A stretch of 64,000 nt of DNA from NCBI GenBank assembly GCA_002163005.1, contig MAAF01000056.1, positions 85,177 through 149,176 on the forward strand. The letters are read 5' to 3'. The notes under the pieces are model-generated. The model saw nothing but the letters and a program-made list of their open reading frames with translations. It did no database searches and was not told where the DNA came from. A program made the translations under genes and the position numbers. This document shows positions 44,911 through 55,527 of this stretch, piece after piece. The stretch is from Colwellia psychrerythraea (GTDB taxonomy: Bacteria > Pseudomonadota > Gammaproteobacteria > Enterobacterales > Alteromonadaceae). Numbering within the stretch: position 1 is the stretch's first letter; the number at the start of each line of letters is the position of its first letter.

Positions 44911-45630
44911 TTATTTCTCGGGGTAAAATTTGTCTTCAATACGTTGACAAAATTGTACTAGATTTTGGTATCTTTTGGCATTTTTAGTAAATTTACTTTC
45001 AAAACCATTATTAAAACGCACCGAAATAAACTCACATAAATGCGAATAAACAACGGCGTCAAATGAGGTATGAGTGTCGCCAAAGAAAAAGTCTTTTTCT
45101 GCTAGAAGCGTAGATAATGACGCTAAGCTATTATCTGAAATAGCGAGAATTTCTTCTGCAGAGTGACGACCAATACCTTGACCATGAAGGTTTTTCTTTA
45201 CCGATTTACGAATAATATTAGGTAAAAACCAACGTAGTGGTATCGGTAAAGTAGCAAAGAAAGCGTCACTAGTTAGCGGCCAACATTCATCCGTCACCCA
45301 ACGAGAATAAACCAAACACCAATAAAGACCTTCATCTAATGATTTAGTTATTAAATGAGCTTGTGCTTTCTGCTCTGCTGTTAACTTTGCATCTAGGGTT
45401 ACCTGATACTTATTTGTTAAATAGGTCATAATTGCTTCAGAATCAGCAACCGCTGTACCGTCATCATTGATGAAAGGTAATTTACCTTTTGGTGATTTTT
45501 TTAAATATTTGGCGCCATACTTAACCTGACATGGAATATTCGCCATACGCATAAAAAGATCCACCTTAACCACAAATGGACTCGCATCCATTACGTTAAA
45601 GCACTTGCCAAAACCATAAAGTGTAATCAT
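44911..45630 (-). CDS. glutathione S-transferase-like protein (FAXC/metaxin-like)
   Basis: The 239-aa protein has an N-terminal thioredoxin-like GST domain (MITLYGFGKCFNVMDASPFVVKVDLF, with GKLPFINDDGTAVADSEAIMTYL) and an all-helical C-terminal domain. The SPFVVKV start and lack of a typical catalytic Tyr/Ser/Cys pattern suggest the FAXC/metaxin-like branch, whose enzymatic activity is unclear. Its stop directly abuts the selO ATG, so the two are co-translated; a shared redox role is inference. Confidence 0.82.
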   Translation of the reverse strand: MITLYGFGKCFNVMDASPFVVKVDLFMRMANIPCQVKYGAKYLKKSPKGKLPFINDDGTAVADSEAIMTYLTNKYQVTLDAKLTAEQKAQAHLITKSLDEGLYWCLVYSRWVTDECWPLTSDAFFATLPIPLRWFLPNIIRKSVKKNLHGQGIGRHSAEEILAISDNSLASLSTLLAEKDFFFGDTHTSFDAVVYSHLCEFISVRFNNGFESKFTKNAKRYQNLVQFCQRIEDKFYPEK

Positions 45631-45671
45631 TAGCCATCCTTGTTTGTGTATATTAAAGTGAAAGTGAACGC

Positions 45672-45731
45672 GAAAAAAAAGGCCAGAAGACCTGTGTTAT
45701 TATACAGTATCTATCTTGGCCTTTTTTTACA
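45672..45731. terminator. bidirectional terminator-like hairpin
   Basis: An A7-GGCCA / TGGCC-T7 stem (about 45674-45684 with 45717-45728) encloses a 30-base loop that itself has a small hairpin. It lies between ridA and the GST-like gene and should end the ridA transcript. Confidence 0.7.
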
Positions 45732-45833
45732 AGTAAGAAAGCACTGAATATAATTCAGCACCAACTATATCGGTGCTTCAAATTAATCCAGTTTCCGCTA
45801 GGATCACTCTCTAAATATCACTTTTATACAGAA

Positions 45834-46181
45834 TTATATTTGTGCTGCAACGACTGATATTTCAACAAGTAATGCTTCTCTCGCCATTTTAGCGGCGACA
45901 CAAGCGCGTGCTGGAGCATGTCCTTCTGGCACCCAAGCATCCCATACGGCATTCATATCAGCAAAGTAGCTCATGTCTTTAACATAAATAGTCGCTGATA
46001 AGATGTGCTTTCTGTCACTACCTGCTTGCGTTAATAATGTATCAACTTTATCAAGCATGGTTTGCGTTTGCTCGGTGATATCTTTAGTGGCATCTGCCGC
46101 AACTTGACCGCATAAGTAAATAGTACCGTTGTGTTTAACTATTCGACTCATTCTTTGTTTAGTTTCTAGTCTTTCAATCAT
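45834..46181 (-). CDS. RidA-family protein
   Basis: The 115-aa protein is a YjgF/YER057c/UK114 member: [30 protein letters not shown], a SATIYVKDM segment, and the C-terminal [23 protein letters not shown] with the key Arg. RidA proteins hydrolyse reactive enamine/imine intermediates from PLP enzymes; other subfamilies differ in role. I start it at the ATG at 46181, with GGAG upstream; the frame is open a further 30 codons but that extension is not conserved. The subfamily looks closer to YjgH/RutC-like members than to RidA itself. Confidence 0.88.
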   Translation of the reverse strand: MIERLETKQRMSRIVKHNGTIYLCGQVAADATKDITEQTQTMLDKVDTLLTQAGSDRKHILSATIYVKDMSYFADMNAVWDAWVPEGHAPARACVAAKMAREALLVEISVVAAQI

Positions 46182-46333
46182 GGTGTATTGGCTCCGCCTA
46201 TTTGAAATTTTAGCTGCATTGTATTCGTTTTTTATTTCATTACTTATTCTCGTATGAGGAATGAAGCTCAAAAATAAAAAGCTCTACGGCTTTGCTAAAA
46301 TCCCAACTAGTGTGAGCTCCTTGTTTAGTTATT

Positions 46334-46372
46334 GTTAAAAAAAGCCCCAACGTTTTTCAACCTTGAGGCTTT
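46334..46372 (-). terminator. terminator of guaA
   Basis: On the minus strand AAAGCCTCAA pairs with TTGGGGCTTT (46363-46372 with 46341-46350, one G-T pair) and is followed by a run of Ts. Confidence 0.75.
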
Positions 46373-46430
46373 ATCAATATATATTCTTTAAGCGTGGAAT
46401 TTAGGTGTTAGGCGACGGAAAATCATTCAA

Positions 46431-46492
46431 ATTCTAGGAGAAGGCACGGAGCTGACGTTAGTCAGTGAGTACCTTCGACAACGAAGTTGCTT
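46431..46492. repeat. short intergenic hairpin element, copy 1
   Basis: The pattern is GGCACGGAG, then an inverted repeat CTGAC-GTTA-GTCAG, then TGAGTACCTTCG, ending near AACGAAGTTG. A related copy lies at 48385-48446 on the other side of guaA. Confidence 0.5.
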
Positions 46493-46515
46493 GATTTAAC
46501 TAGTCTAAGACTAAA

Positions 46516-48093
46516 TTATTCCCACTCTATGGTAGCTGGCGGCTTGCCAGAGATGTCGTAAACTACACGAGAAATACCATCAATTTCATTAATAATACGG
46601 TTAGAAACTAACCCTAAGAAATCGTATGGTAAATGTGACCAACGAGCCGTCATAAAGTCGATAGTTTCAACACAACGTAAAGAGACAACCCAATCATATT
46701 TACGCGCATCGCCCATAACGCCTACTGATTTTACGGGTAAGAACACGGTAAACGCTTGGCTTACTTTTTTGTATAAGTCATGTTTATGCAGTTCTTCGAT
46801 GAAAATAGCATCAGCGCGACGTAATAAGTCAGCATATTCTTTTTTCACTTCACCTAAAATACGTACACCTAAACCAGGTCCAGGGAACGGGTGACGATAA
46901 AGCATATCGTATGGTAAACCTAGCTCTAAGCCAATTTTACGTACTTCATCTTTAAATAATTCACGCAATGGCTCAACTAAGCCTAACTTCATGTAATCTG
47001 GTAATCCACCTACGTTATGGTGAGACTTAATGACATGTGCTTTACCTGTTGCTGAAGCGGCAGATTCAATCACGTCAGGATAAATGGTGCCTTGTGCTAA
47101 CCATTTAGCATTTTCTAACTTGTTAGATTCTTCTTCAAAAACATCGATAAATACATTACCGATAATTTTACGTTTTGCTTCTGGCTCACTTTCACCCGCT
47201 AAACGATCAAGGAAACGATCTTCAGCATCAATCTTAATGATATTTAAACCAAAATGATCACCAAACATGTCCATAACTTGCTGACCTTCGTCTAAACGAA
47301 GTAAACCGTTATCAACAAATACACAAGTTAGCTTATCGCCAATTGCACGTTGTAATAACATAGCAACAACAGATGAATCTACACCACCAGAAAGACCAAG
47401 GATAACTTCGTCGTCACCTATTTGCTCTTTCATTTTAGCAACAGCATCATCAATGATAGACGCTGAAGTCCATAACTTTTCACACTGACAAATGTCAACA
47501 ACAAAGTTTTCTAAAATACGTAAACCTTGTTTAGTGTGTGTTACTTCTGGGTGAAATTGAACGCCGTAGAATTGTTTTTCTTCGTTCGCCATTGCGCCAT
47601 AAGCACAGCTTGCTGTTTGTGCAACGGTAACAAAACCTTCAGGAATCGCAGAAACTTTATCACCATGACTCATCCAAACGTCAAGTAAGGCATTACCGTT
47701 ATCACCAATGCTGTCTTCTACTTTGTCAAATAAAGCAGATTTAGCAATTAATTCAACGGCAGCATAACCGAACTCTTTATGGCTCGAACTTTCAACGCCG
47801 CCGCCAAGTTGCTCGGCCATAGTTTGCATACCGTAACAAATACCTAGAACCGGTACGCCAGCTGTATAGACATATTCAGGTGCACGAGGAGAATTAGCTT
47901 CTGTTACTGACTCTGGACCACCAGCAAGAATAATACCTGTTGGATTAAAGCCTTTAATTTGCTCTTCGGTTACATCCCAAGACCAAAGTTCGCAGTAAAC
48001 CCCTATTTCACGTACGCGACGCGCGATAAGTTGAGTGTATTGTGAACCAAAATCTAATATTAGTATGCGGTGATCATGAATGTCTTTACTCAT
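46516..48093 (-). CDS. guaA: GMP synthase (glutamine-hydrolysing)
   Basis: GuaA aminates XMP to GMP. The 525-aa protein (same length as E. coli) has an N-terminal class I glutamine amidotransferase domain with the nucleophile Cys in GICYGMQ and the [11 protein letters not shown]is-Glu pair. An ATP pyrophosphatase domain with the [10 protein letters not shown]-loop and the C-terminal dimerisation domain ([17 protein letters not shown]) follow. I start it at the ATG at 48093; ten further in-frame codons upstream are not part of the family. It lies downstream of guaB, separated by a hairpin and a repeat. Confidence 0.97.
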   Translation of the reverse strand: MSKDIHDHRILILDFGSQYTQLIARRVREIGVYCELWSWDVTEEQIKGFNPTGIILAGGPESVTEANSPRAPEYVYTAGVPVLGICYGMQTMAEQLGGGVESSSHKEFGYAAVELIAKSALFDKVEDSIGDNGNALLDVWMSHGDKVSAIPEGFVTVAQTASCAYGAMANEEKQFYGVQFHPEVTHTKQGLRILENFVVDICQCEKLWTSASIIDDAVAKMKEQIGDDEVILGLSGGVDSSVVAMLLQRAIGDKLTCVFVDNGLLRLDEGQQVMDMFGDHFGLNIIKIDAEDRFLDRLAGESEPEAKRKIIGNVFIDVFEEESNKLENAKWLAQGTIYPDVIESAASATGKAHVIKSHHNVGGLPDYMKLGLVEPLRELFKDEVRKIGLELGLPYDMLYRHPFPGPGLGVRILGEVKKEYADLLRRADAIFIEELHKHDLYKKVSQAFTVFLPVKSVGVMGDARKYDWVVSLRCVETIDFMTARWSHLPYDFLGLVSNRIINEIDGISRVVYDISGKPPATIEWE

Positions 48094-48263
48094 GGTTGTT
48101 TTCCTACCTTTAGCGCTCGTCATGAATAAACTTTATACTGTGTTGTTTTCGTAATGAAACAAAATCATTTATAAACCTTATTTATAATAAGATAAGTCAT
48201 TTGTTTAATCACTCAACAGCCTTGCCTAAAGCTTATTCATTTAGAGCGAGTGTATAAATAAAG

Positions 48264-48300
48264 AGGCCGAGCTTTCTCATGTGAGATTCCAGCTCAGCCT
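48264..48300 (-). terminator. possible terminator between guaB and guaA
   Basis: A 10-bp stem with one mismatch (48291-48300 with 48264-48273) is followed on the minus strand by CTTTATTTATA. It may reduce read-through from guaB into guaA. Confidence 0.45.
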
Positions 48301-48384
48301 ATTTGAATTTGTTGATGAAACGTTTACTTCATCAATGCTTGTATTTTCTATTCACACCAAGTTGAAAATATTGTAGTCCTAGTT

Positions 48385-48446
48385 CAAGGCGCTAGCACGG
48401 AGCCTAGTTCACTAGGTGAGCACTTGCAACGCCGAAATTGGGCAAC
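48385..48446. repeat. short intergenic hairpin element, copy 2
   Basis: The pattern is AGCACGGAGC, then CCTAGT-TC-ACTAGG, then TGAGCACTTG, ending near GCCGAAATTG. It shares layout and several blocks with the copy at 46431-46492, though the stem bases differ while still pairing. Confidence 0.5.
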
Positions 48447-48462
48447 AATAATTCAACAAAAC

Positions 48463-49935
48463 TTATCCCATTCTATAGTTGGGGGCTTCTTTGGTGATGG
48501 TTACATCATGTACATGAGACTCGCCCATGCCTGCTGAGGTAATTTTCATAAACTCTGGCTTAGTGCGCATTTCTTCAATAGTGGCACATCCAGTTAACCC
48601 CATTGATGAACGTATACCACCCATTTGTTGATGAATAATGGCTGAAACGGGACCTTTATAAGCAACACGACCTTCAATACCTTCTGGTACTAATTTGTCT
48701 GCTTCGCCTTCAGATTTTTGGAAGTATCGGTCACTAGAACCATCTTTTTGAGCCATAGCGCCTAAAGACCCCATACCACGATAAGACTTGTAATAACGAC
48801 CTTGGTAAAGTTCAACTTCACCTGGTGACTCTTCAGTACCAGCCAACATGCTGCCAACCATTACACAGTGTGCGCCAGCAACTAATGCTTTAGCGATATC
48901 ACCTGAAAAGCGAATACCGCCATCAGCGATAACAGGAATACCTGTACCTTTTAATGCTTCTACCGCATTTGAAATAGCTGTTAATTGTGGAACACCAACA
49001 CCGGTAACAATACGCGTAGTACAAATTGAACCTGGGCCTATACCAACTTTAACCGCATCAACACCAACATCGGCTAATGCTTTTGCGCCAGAGCCTGTCG
49101 CAACGTTACCCGCAATGATTTGTAAATCAGGATATTTTTGACGGGTTTCACTTACACGGTCAATAACACCTTGAGAGTGGCCATGTGAAGTATCAATTAA
49201 TAAAACATCAACACCTGCAGCAACTAACGCATCAATACGCTCATCAGTTCCTGCGCCAACGCCAACAGCAGCACCAACACGTAAACGACCTAGTTCGTCT
49301 TTACAAGCATCAGGCTTATTTTCAGCTTTTTGGTAATCTTTCGCAGTAATAAGACCAACTAACTTAAAAGCATCATCAACCACTAATATTTTTTCAATAC
49401 GGTTAGTGTGCATTAAACCTAAAATTTCTTCGCGTGCAGCACCTTCTTTAACAGTGATTAAGTTTTCTTTTACTGTCATTAGTGAAGAAACCGATTTAGT
49501 TAAATCTGTTTCAAAACGCAAATCACGACCGGTAATGATGCCAACTAAATTGTTTTTATCATCTATAACAGGGAAACCTGAAAAACCTAAGTCGTCAGCT
49601 TTATGCATTACTTGTTCAATAGTAAAGTCAGTACTCACTGTTACAGGGTCTGAAACAATACCGCTTTCATATTTCTTCACTTTACAAACATTTTTCGCTT
49701 GTTCAGCAATAGTCATATTTTTATGAATAAAACCTAAACCGCCTTCTTGCGCTAACTTAATCGCTAGGCGCGCTTCTGTTACTGTGTCCATAGACGCAGA
49801 AACTAAAGGTACGTTCAAATTAATTTTACGGGTTAATTTAGTTTTTAAATCAGCCGTGTGTGGGAGTACTTTTGAATGAGCAGGTACAAGTAACACGTCA
49901 TCAAAAGTTAAAGCTTCTTGGGCAATTCTTAGCAT
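48463..49935 (-). CDS. guaB: inosine-5'-monophosphate dehydrogenase
   Basis: GuaB oxidises IMP to XMP with NAD, the committed step to guanine nucleotides. The 490-aa protein has a TIM barrel with the catalytic Cys in [11 protein letters not shown], an intervening CBS pair (residues 95-205), and the mobile flap [10 protein letters not shown]. It precedes guaA on the same strand with a 370-base gap holding a hairpin and a dispersed element. xseA is divergent, as in E. coli. Confidence 0.97.
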   Translation of the reverse strand: MLRIAQEALTFDDVLLVPAHSKVLPHTADLKTKLTRKINLNVPLVSASMDTVTEARLAIKLAQEGGLGFIHKNMTIAEQAKNVCKVKKYESGIVSDPVTVSTDFTIEQVMHKADDLGFSGFPVIDDKNNLVGIITGRDLRFETDLTKSVSSLMTVKENLITVKEGAAREEILGLMHTNRIEKILVVDDAFKLVGLITAKDYQKAENKPDACKDELGRLRVGAAVGVGAGTDERIDALVAAGVDVLLIDTSHGHSQGVIDRVSETRQKYPDLQIIAGNVATGSGAKALADVGVDAVKVGIGPGSICTTRIVTGVGVPQLTAISNAVEALKGTGIPVIADGGIRFSGDIAKALVAGAHCVMVGSMLAGTEESPGEVELYQGRYYKSYRGMGSLGAMAQKDGSSDRYFQKSEGEADKLVPEGIEGRVAYKGPVSAIIHQQMGGIRSSMGLTGCATIEEMRTKPEFMKITSAGMGESHVHDVTITKEAPNYRMG

Positions 49936-50155
49936 CGCAACATCTCTCTAAAAGGGTTGGTTAGGGAGTGAATATTGCGGCAGAATTTTAACCGTTTTCT
50001 TGTTTTAGGTAAACCTATTTCTGTTAAATTTTTATTAAAAGATCGTAAAAATAAACCCTAAATAGTTTTAAATGATGAAAATAAATTGAAAGACGACCCT
50101 ATTCAATAAATAATAGTAAATCTTATCAATTATTAAGCCTTGATTTCTCTCTATT

Positions 50156-51490
50156 ATGAGCCAACAGCATATTTTACAAATCAGCGAATTAACTAAAAAA
50201 GTACGTTTTCTTCTAGAAAGCGAATTAAACACGGTTTGGTTAACAGGCGAAGTATCAAATTTTATTGCCGCCAGTTCAGGTCATTGGTACTTATCATTGA
50301 AAGATGCAAAGTCGCAAGTTAAGTGCGCTATGTTTAAAGGAAGCAATAGGCGAGTCCGCTTAAGTACGGGGGCAACACCCAGTAACGGCCAACAAGTATT
50401 AGTTAGAGCAAAAGTTTCTTTATATGAGCCACGTGGAGATTTTCAATTAATTATCGAGCATATGGAAGATGCTGGCACGGGGTTATTACGTCAACAATAC
50501 GAGCAATTGAAAAATAAACTTAATGCCCAAGGCGTTTTTGATTTATCTCATAAAAAGCTGCTACCAAAAAATATCAACTGCGTAGGCATTGTCACTTCCC
50601 CCACAGGCGCTGCCGTTAAAGATATTTTAACCGTACTGAAACGTCGCAATCCAAATATCAAAGCCATAATCTATCCTTCACTAGTGCAAGGCGAATATGC
50701 TCAAGGTGATATTTGTCATGCCATTGATAGTGCTAACAGTCGCAATGAATGTGATGTACTTATTGTTGGCCGAGGTGGTGGCTCTTTAGAAGATCTATGG
50801 CCATTTAATGAGGAAAGTGTTGTTCACGCCATTTATAAAAGTGCATTACCGGTAATTAGTGCCGTTGGTCATGAGATTGATACTACCCTGAGTGATTATG
50901 TAGCCGATTTACGTGCCCCAACCCCCTCTGCAGCGGCAGAGTTAGTCTCAAGTGATAGTAGTGAATTGCTCAATCAATTACTCATGTTTAAACAGCGTTT
51001 GATAAAAGCTCAGCAAAACAAGTTAGTCTATTTAGCCAATGAACAGAATTATTTAAAGCATCGTTTATCGCAAGTACATCCAGAGCAGCAATTACAGTTA
51101 CAACAGCAAAAAGCTGATGAATTGAGCTTACGTTTAAAGCAAGCAATGAAACGTAACATAGAGCAAATACAGAGTAAGCCTACTCAGCTTAGCCAACGAC
51201 TGTTACAGCAATCTCCTATAAAGACCATTCAATTACAGCAACAACAAGTTAACCAAAATACACATAGGATCACGCAAGCAATGCAAAACTCGTTGCAACA
51301 TAGCAGTGAAAATTTTGTGCATTTGATTGAGCAATTACAATTAGTTAGCCCACTTGCTACAATAGCCAGAGGTTATAGTGTGACTCGTAATAAGCAGAAT
51401 GAAGTGATCACTAAAGTAGAGCAACTATCAAATGACGAAGAAATTAGTGTACAGCTTAGCGATGGTCGCATTAATGCTAGAGTGATATAA
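50156..51490 (+). CDS. xseA: exodeoxyribonuclease VII large subunit
   Basis: XseA forms with XseB a single-strand exonuclease used in mismatch and damage repair. The 444-aa protein has the N-terminal OB-fold (LTGEVSNFIAASSGHWYLSLKDA) and the catalytic domain with GIVTSPTGAAVKDI, GRGGGSLEDLWPFN and SAVGHEIDTTLSDYVADLRAPTPSAAAE. A long Gln-rich coiled-coil region occupies residues 280-400. It is divergent from guaB. No clear Shine-Dalgarno precedes the ATG. xseB is not in the window. Confidence 0.95.
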   Translation: MSQQHILQISELTKKVRFLLESELNTVWLTGEVSNFIAASSGHWYLSLKDAKSQVKCAMFKGSNRRVRLSTGATPSNGQQVLVRAKVSLYEPRGDFQLIIEHMEDAGTGLLRQQYEQLKNKLNAQGVFDLSHKKLLPKNINCVGIVTSPTGAAVKDILTVLKRRNPNIKAIIYPSLVQGEYAQGDICHAIDSANSRNECDVLIVGRGGGSLEDLWPFNEESVVHAIYKSALPVISAVGHEIDTTLSDYVADLRAPTPSAAAELVSSDSSELLNQLLMFKQRLIKAQQNKLVYLANEQNYLKHRLSQVHPEQQLQLQQQKADELSLRLKQAMKRNIEQIQSKPTQLSQRLLQQSPIKTIQLQQQQVNQNTHRITQAMQNSLQHSSENFVHLIEQLQLVSPLATIARGYSVTRNKQNEVITKVEQLSNDEEISVQLSDGRINARVI

Positions 51491-51598
51491 CGCCTATTCG
51501 ACGAGTTTCCACTGCTAACATTGCTCAGTAAAGCTTACTGTAACATATATAAATAGCTGATATGATAATGATATGTATCTATTAAAATATCTTGTGTT

Positions 51599-53032
51599 AT
51601 GCGTTTTAATTATCGAATTGTTTTCATTATAACTGCCTTAGTTTTTACCCTGTCTGCTACCTTAACGATAATTAACTATTTAACCTCGATGGAAACGACT
51701 CGAGAGCAGCTAAAAAATAGCGCCCTACCGTTAACGATAGATAATATATACACTGAAATTCAAAAAAATATCATTGAACCCAACCTCATTGCCTCAATGA
51801 TGGCGCACGATACCTTTTTAATTGACTGGTTATCAGATGAAGAAGATGACGTGCAGCAAATTGTACATTACCTAGAAACCATTCAAAATAAATACCAGAT
51901 GTTCACCGCATTTTTAGTTTCAGAGAAAAGCCGAAACTACTACTCGGCTAAAGGAATGTTGGATAAAGTTAATAAAAAAAGTCCTAATAGTCAGTGGTAT
52001 TTAGACTTTCAAAAAGCTTCTGAATTAAACGAAATCAATATAGATTACAATACCAATATGGGCAGTGAACTTATCATGTTTATCAACCATAAAATTCTTG
52101 ATAGTGATTATCATATGATAGGTGCCACGGGTGTAGGATTAAAAACGTCTTACATCAATGACATGCTAAAAATTTTCAGGCAACGTTATCAGTTTTCCGT
52201 TTACTTTGTAGATGTTAATGGCAAGGTTGTGATTGCTGAACAAAACGTGAAAAAATTGAATAACCTGAGTGAGATACCTGATCTTGCGAGGCAACTTTCA
52301 GACATTATTGGTAAAGGAAGTCAGGTGTTTGAATACTCACAGGCGGGAGAAGCTTTTTTACTTAATAGAAAATATATTAGTGAATTAGATTTATATCTTA
52401 TCGTTGAGGCCAAGGTTAACAATTTTACCCAAGCCGCTGAAGAAACCTTTTATCTCAACATACTGCTCTCAGCAGTTATTACCTTATTGATAAGTTTTAT
52501 CATTGTGCTTTATGTTAGAAAAATTCATTTGAAATTAGATAAACTGGCCAGTAATGACGACCTTACTAACTTGCCCAACAGACGCAGTTTTCATGATGAA
52601 CTCGCAAAGCAATTATTACTCAGAGAACGTTATAATACCGAGCTGTCACTTTTATTTATTGATATTGATAACTTCAAAGATGTTAACGACACTAAGGGAC
52701 ATGACGTTGGTGATAAAGTACTAAAGTCTTTGGCAAAGATTTTAAATAGTAATGTTAGAAAAAGTGATTTTGTCGCACGATGGGGAGGTGAGGAATTCAT
52801 TATCCTTTTAATCGACTCTGATATTAATCAAGCCCAAGTTATTGCTGAGCAACTACGCTCACAAGTTGCTAATAGTAATCATTTATCCCAAAATGCTCAA
52901 CAACAAGTTACCATTAGTTTAGGGGTAACTTCGGTGACTGATGAAGATAATATCGATACTATTTTAAAACGTGCTGATTTGTCTTTATACAAAGCTAAAT
53001 CAAAGGGAAAAAACTGTATTGTGTCAGACTAG
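51599..53032 (+). CDS. membrane diguanylate cyclase with periplasmic sensor
   Basis: The 477-aa protein has a first membrane helix (8-28), a periplasmic region of about 250 residues resembling a Cache-type sensor, a second helix (about 284-306) and a C-terminal GGDEF domain. The active-site motif is GGEEF, with an RxxD inhibitory site (RKSD) five residues upstream, so an active, product-inhibited cyclase making c-di-GMP from GTP is likely. The stop overlaps by 9 bases the end of the convergent PilZ gene. The signal sensed is unknown. Confidence 0.92.
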   Translation: MRFNYRIVFIITALVFTLSATLTIINYLTSMETTREQLKNSALPLTIDNIYTEIQKNIIEPNLIASMMAHDTFLIDWLSDEEDDVQQIVHYLETIQNKYQMFTAFLVSEKSRNYYSAKGMLDKVNKKSPNSQWYLDFQKASELNEINIDYNTNMGSELIMFINHKILDSDYHMIGATGVGLKTSYINDMLKIFRQRYQFSVYFVDVNGKVVIAEQNVKKLNNLSEIPDLARQLSDIIGKGSQVFEYSQAGEAFLLNRKYISELDLYLIVEAKVNNFTQAAEETFYLNILLSAVITLLISFIIVLYVRKIHLKLDKLASNDDLTNLPNRRSFHDELAKQLLLRERYNTELSLLFIDIDNFKDVNDTKGHDVGDKVLKSLAKILNSNVRKSDFVARWGGEEFIILLIDSDINQAQVIAEQLRSQVANSNHLSQNAQQQVTISLGVTSVTDEDNIDTILKRADLSLYKAKSKGKNCIVSD

Positions 53033-53698
53033 TGCTTGATAGAGTAACTCTATTACCTGTTGTTTATTCACTTGATTGAATTTAACACCAAAAGACACAC
53101 CATCAACTTGCTGTTTAAAATTACAAACGGTCGCGTCAAGTTTAATGTTGTCTTCTCCTTCACTCGTTTCCACCAAAACCTCGATAATTTTATCTTCAGC
53201 CAGTACCAATTTTTCACCATTGATAATATCTAACTGACCACCATTAACAGATAAATTTGTCATGGTCGTTTGCCAGTAAACATCATCAATTTTAACTTTA
53301 GCTACGATTTGAGTGTCAATGCGAACAGAAGAGCGTAATTGCTGTAAGGTGACGGTATTTGGGATATCTAATACCATAATACGGGAAGGAATTTGCAAGG
53401 TTTGCCTAATGCTACTAATAAACGCAACTGCTGCACCATATCGACCTTCAATAAGACCACGAACAGTAATCACAGCACCTTGACCAATGTATTGAGAAAA
53501 CGCACCTAGTTTTGATGCATCAGGGTACTCGATTAATACGTATTTCTTAGGCAAGTAGCCAATAAAATAGGTATTAAACTTTCTTTTTTGACCTGTAGGC
53601 GTAGAAATATCAATAATGATCGGCGCACCTGCCTTCAAAAAAGATAAATTACGTGCGGATGGTTTAGTTGGATCAATTAAAATTTCTGATTCAGCCAT
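53024..53698 (-). CDS. PilZ-domain c-di-GMP-binding protein (YcgR-like)
   Basis: The 224-aa protein has an N-terminal YcgR-like domain (residues 1-100) and a C-terminal PilZ domain with both c-di-GMP-binding signatures: RSSVR (RxxxR) and NLSVNG ([D/N]xSxxG). Such proteins lower motility or alter surface behaviour when c-di-GMP rises. I start it at the ATG at 53698; an upstream TTG would add three residues. It is convergent with the cyclase gene, overlapping it by 9 bases. Confidence 0.9.
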   Translation of the reverse strand: MAESEILIDPTKPSARNLSFLKAGAPIIIDISTPTGQKRKFNTYFIGYLPKKYVLIEYPDASKLGAFSQYIGQGAVITVRGLIEGRYGAAVAFISSIRQTLQIPSRIMVLDIPNTVTLQQLRSSVRIDTQIVAKVKIDDVYWQTTMTNLSVNGGQLDIINGEKLVLAEDKIIEVLVETSEGEDNIKLDATVCNFKQQVDGVSFGVKFNQVNKQQVIELLYQALV

Positions 53699-53831
53699 AT
53701 TTTTCAATGAAATAATACGTGGGACATGTTTGTTACCTTAGTAAAATCAAGGCATGATTGCAACTTGCTAACATTATCAGCTGGACTAATTCATTGATCC
53801 ATTAGATATTATTAGCAAGTTTCAGTAAATC

Positions 53832-55310
53832 CTAGTCTTTTTTATAACCTTGCGTGGCACGAGCAATTTTCTTTTGCTCGGTATAATTTAGCTTCTTCTT
53901 ACCTGCAAATGGGTTTAACGTATCTTTAAATTGAATACGGATAGGCGTTCCCATCATTTTTAATGACTTACGATAATAGTTCATTAAATAGCGCTTATAA
54001 GACATAGGTAATTTCTTCGCTGAGTTACCATGAATAATAATGATAGGCGGGTTATAACCACCAGCATGCGCATATTTAAGCTTAATACGTCGTCCTTGAT
54101 GTAGAGGAGGTTGATGATCAAAAACCGCCATATCAAGTATTTTGGTTACCATAGCGGTTGAAATACGCTTAGTTGCAGAAACAAAAGCTTCTTCAACTGA
54201 CTCATATAAATGACCAACACCTGTACCATGTAAAGCAGAAATAAAATGTACACGGGCGAAATCAATAAAACCTAAGCGTCGATCAAGTTCCGTCTTAATA
54301 CGATCTTTCTCATGATCCTCTAATCCATCCCACTTATTGACGGCTAAAACGAGTGAACGACCCGCTTCAAGGATAAAGCCTAATAAGCTTAGATCTTGAT
54401 CGCTAATACCTTCTTGAGCATCGATGATAAGAAGACAAACGTTGGCATCTTCAATGGCGCGCAAAGTTTTAATCACTGAATATTTTTCTACAACATCAGT
54501 CACATTTTTACGACGACGAATACCAGCCGTATCAATTAAGGTGTACTCACGGCCATTGCGTTCCATTGGAATATAAACGCTGTCACGCGTTGTACCAGGC
54601 ATATCGAAAACAACAACACGCTCTTCACCCAAAATTCGATTGGTTAACGTTGATTTTCCGACATTAGGACGACCAATTATAGCTAATTTTATCTTGTCAT
54701 TTTCTTGAGGTTCATCTTCAAGCTTCTTAGCAAGTTGCTCTTCTGTAAGCTCAACTTCATACTCTTCAGAGAATTCGTCATTTTCAACATCCTCTGCTTT
54801 GGGTTGGCCAAGTTCTTCGATATGAGGCGTTAGTGCAAGCGTTAAAAGTTGCGTAACACCACGACCATGGGCAGCAGCAATTTGGTGAACATGCTCACCT
54901 AATCCTAACGAATAAAACTCTGCAACAGCTGAATCGCCATGTATACCATCAATCTTATTGGCAACTACAAATATTTTTTTATTTTGTTTACGTAAATGAT
55001 CAGCAATTCCATGATCTGCTGCGGTCAAACCATCACGGGCATCTACTAAAAAGAGTACTGCATCAGCTTCTTCTATCGCCATCAACGACTGTTCAGCCAT
55101 AAGTACATCAATGCCCTTCTCATCACCATTAATACCACCAGTATCAATAACAATAAAAGGATGTTCTTCTACTTCAGCTTGACCATATTGACGATCGCGA
55201 GTTAGACCTGGATAATCGGCTACAAGAGCATCACGACTACGGGTTAAACGGTTAAATAACGTTGATTTTCCGACATTAGGACGGCCAACTAGAGCAACTA
55301 CAGGAAGCAT
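53832..55310 (-). CDS. der: ribosome biogenesis GTPase Der
   Basis: Der (EngA) has two tandem GTPase domains and helps mature the 50S subunit. Both P-loops read [14 protein letters not shown] and DTAGIRRR are the two G3 motifs, NKID and NKWDG the G4 motifs, and a C-terminal KH-like domain ends the protein. The ATG at 55310 (492 aa) has GAGGTG 6 bases upstream and aligns with the family start; the frame's 18-codon extension is not conserved. An acidic linker ([11 protein letters not shown]) separates the G domains. It follows bamB as in E. coli. Confidence 0.96.
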   Translation of the reverse strand: MLPVVALVGRPNVGKSTLFNRLTRSRDALVADYPGLTRDRQYGQAEVEEHPFIVIDTGGINGDEKGIDVLMAEQSLMAIEEADAVLFLVDARDGLTAADHGIADHLRKQNKKIFVVANKIDGIHGDSAVAEFYSLGLGEHVHQIAAAHGRGVTQLLTLALTPHIEELGQPKAEDVENDEFSEEYEVELTEEQLAKKLEDEPQENDKIKLAIIGRPNVGKSTLTNRILGEERVVVFDMPGTTRDSVYIPMERNGREYTLIDTAGIRRRKNVTDVVEKYSVIKTLRAIEDANVCLLIIDAQEGISDQDLSLLGFILEAGRSLVLAVNKWDGLEDHEKDRIKTELDRRLGFIDFARVHFISALHGTGVGHLYESVEEAFVSATKRISTAMVTKILDMAVFDHQPPLHQGRRIKLKYAHAGGYNPPIIIIHGNSAKKLPMSYKRYLMNYYRKSLKMMGTPIRIQFKDTLNPFAGKKKLNYTEQKKIARATQGYKKD

Positions 55311-55442
55311 GAGCACCTCAAAGGAATCACCATGCAAGCGAGTAATGCACGGTTTTTCAAACAAATATAAAAACTAAATATCAAAGATTAAAAACAAAAC
55401 GACTCAGTCAGCTTAGTTAAAAATGATATTGCTAAAAACAAG

Positions 55443-55477
55443 CAACGGCTCCTATGCAAAGTGCATTAGGAACCGTT
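55443..55477. terminator. hairpin between bamB and der, possible terminator
   Basis: An imperfect stem of about 14 bp (AACGGCTCCTATGCA with TGCATTAGGAACCGTT) has a 3-base loop. Its T runs are interrupted on both strands, so it may be a weak terminator or attenuator within the bamB-der transcript. Confidence 0.4.
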
Positions 55478-55527
55478 ATTAACTTTAGTTGTTTTCGTTG
55501 AAAAAAAACAACTAATAACAGTGCAGC

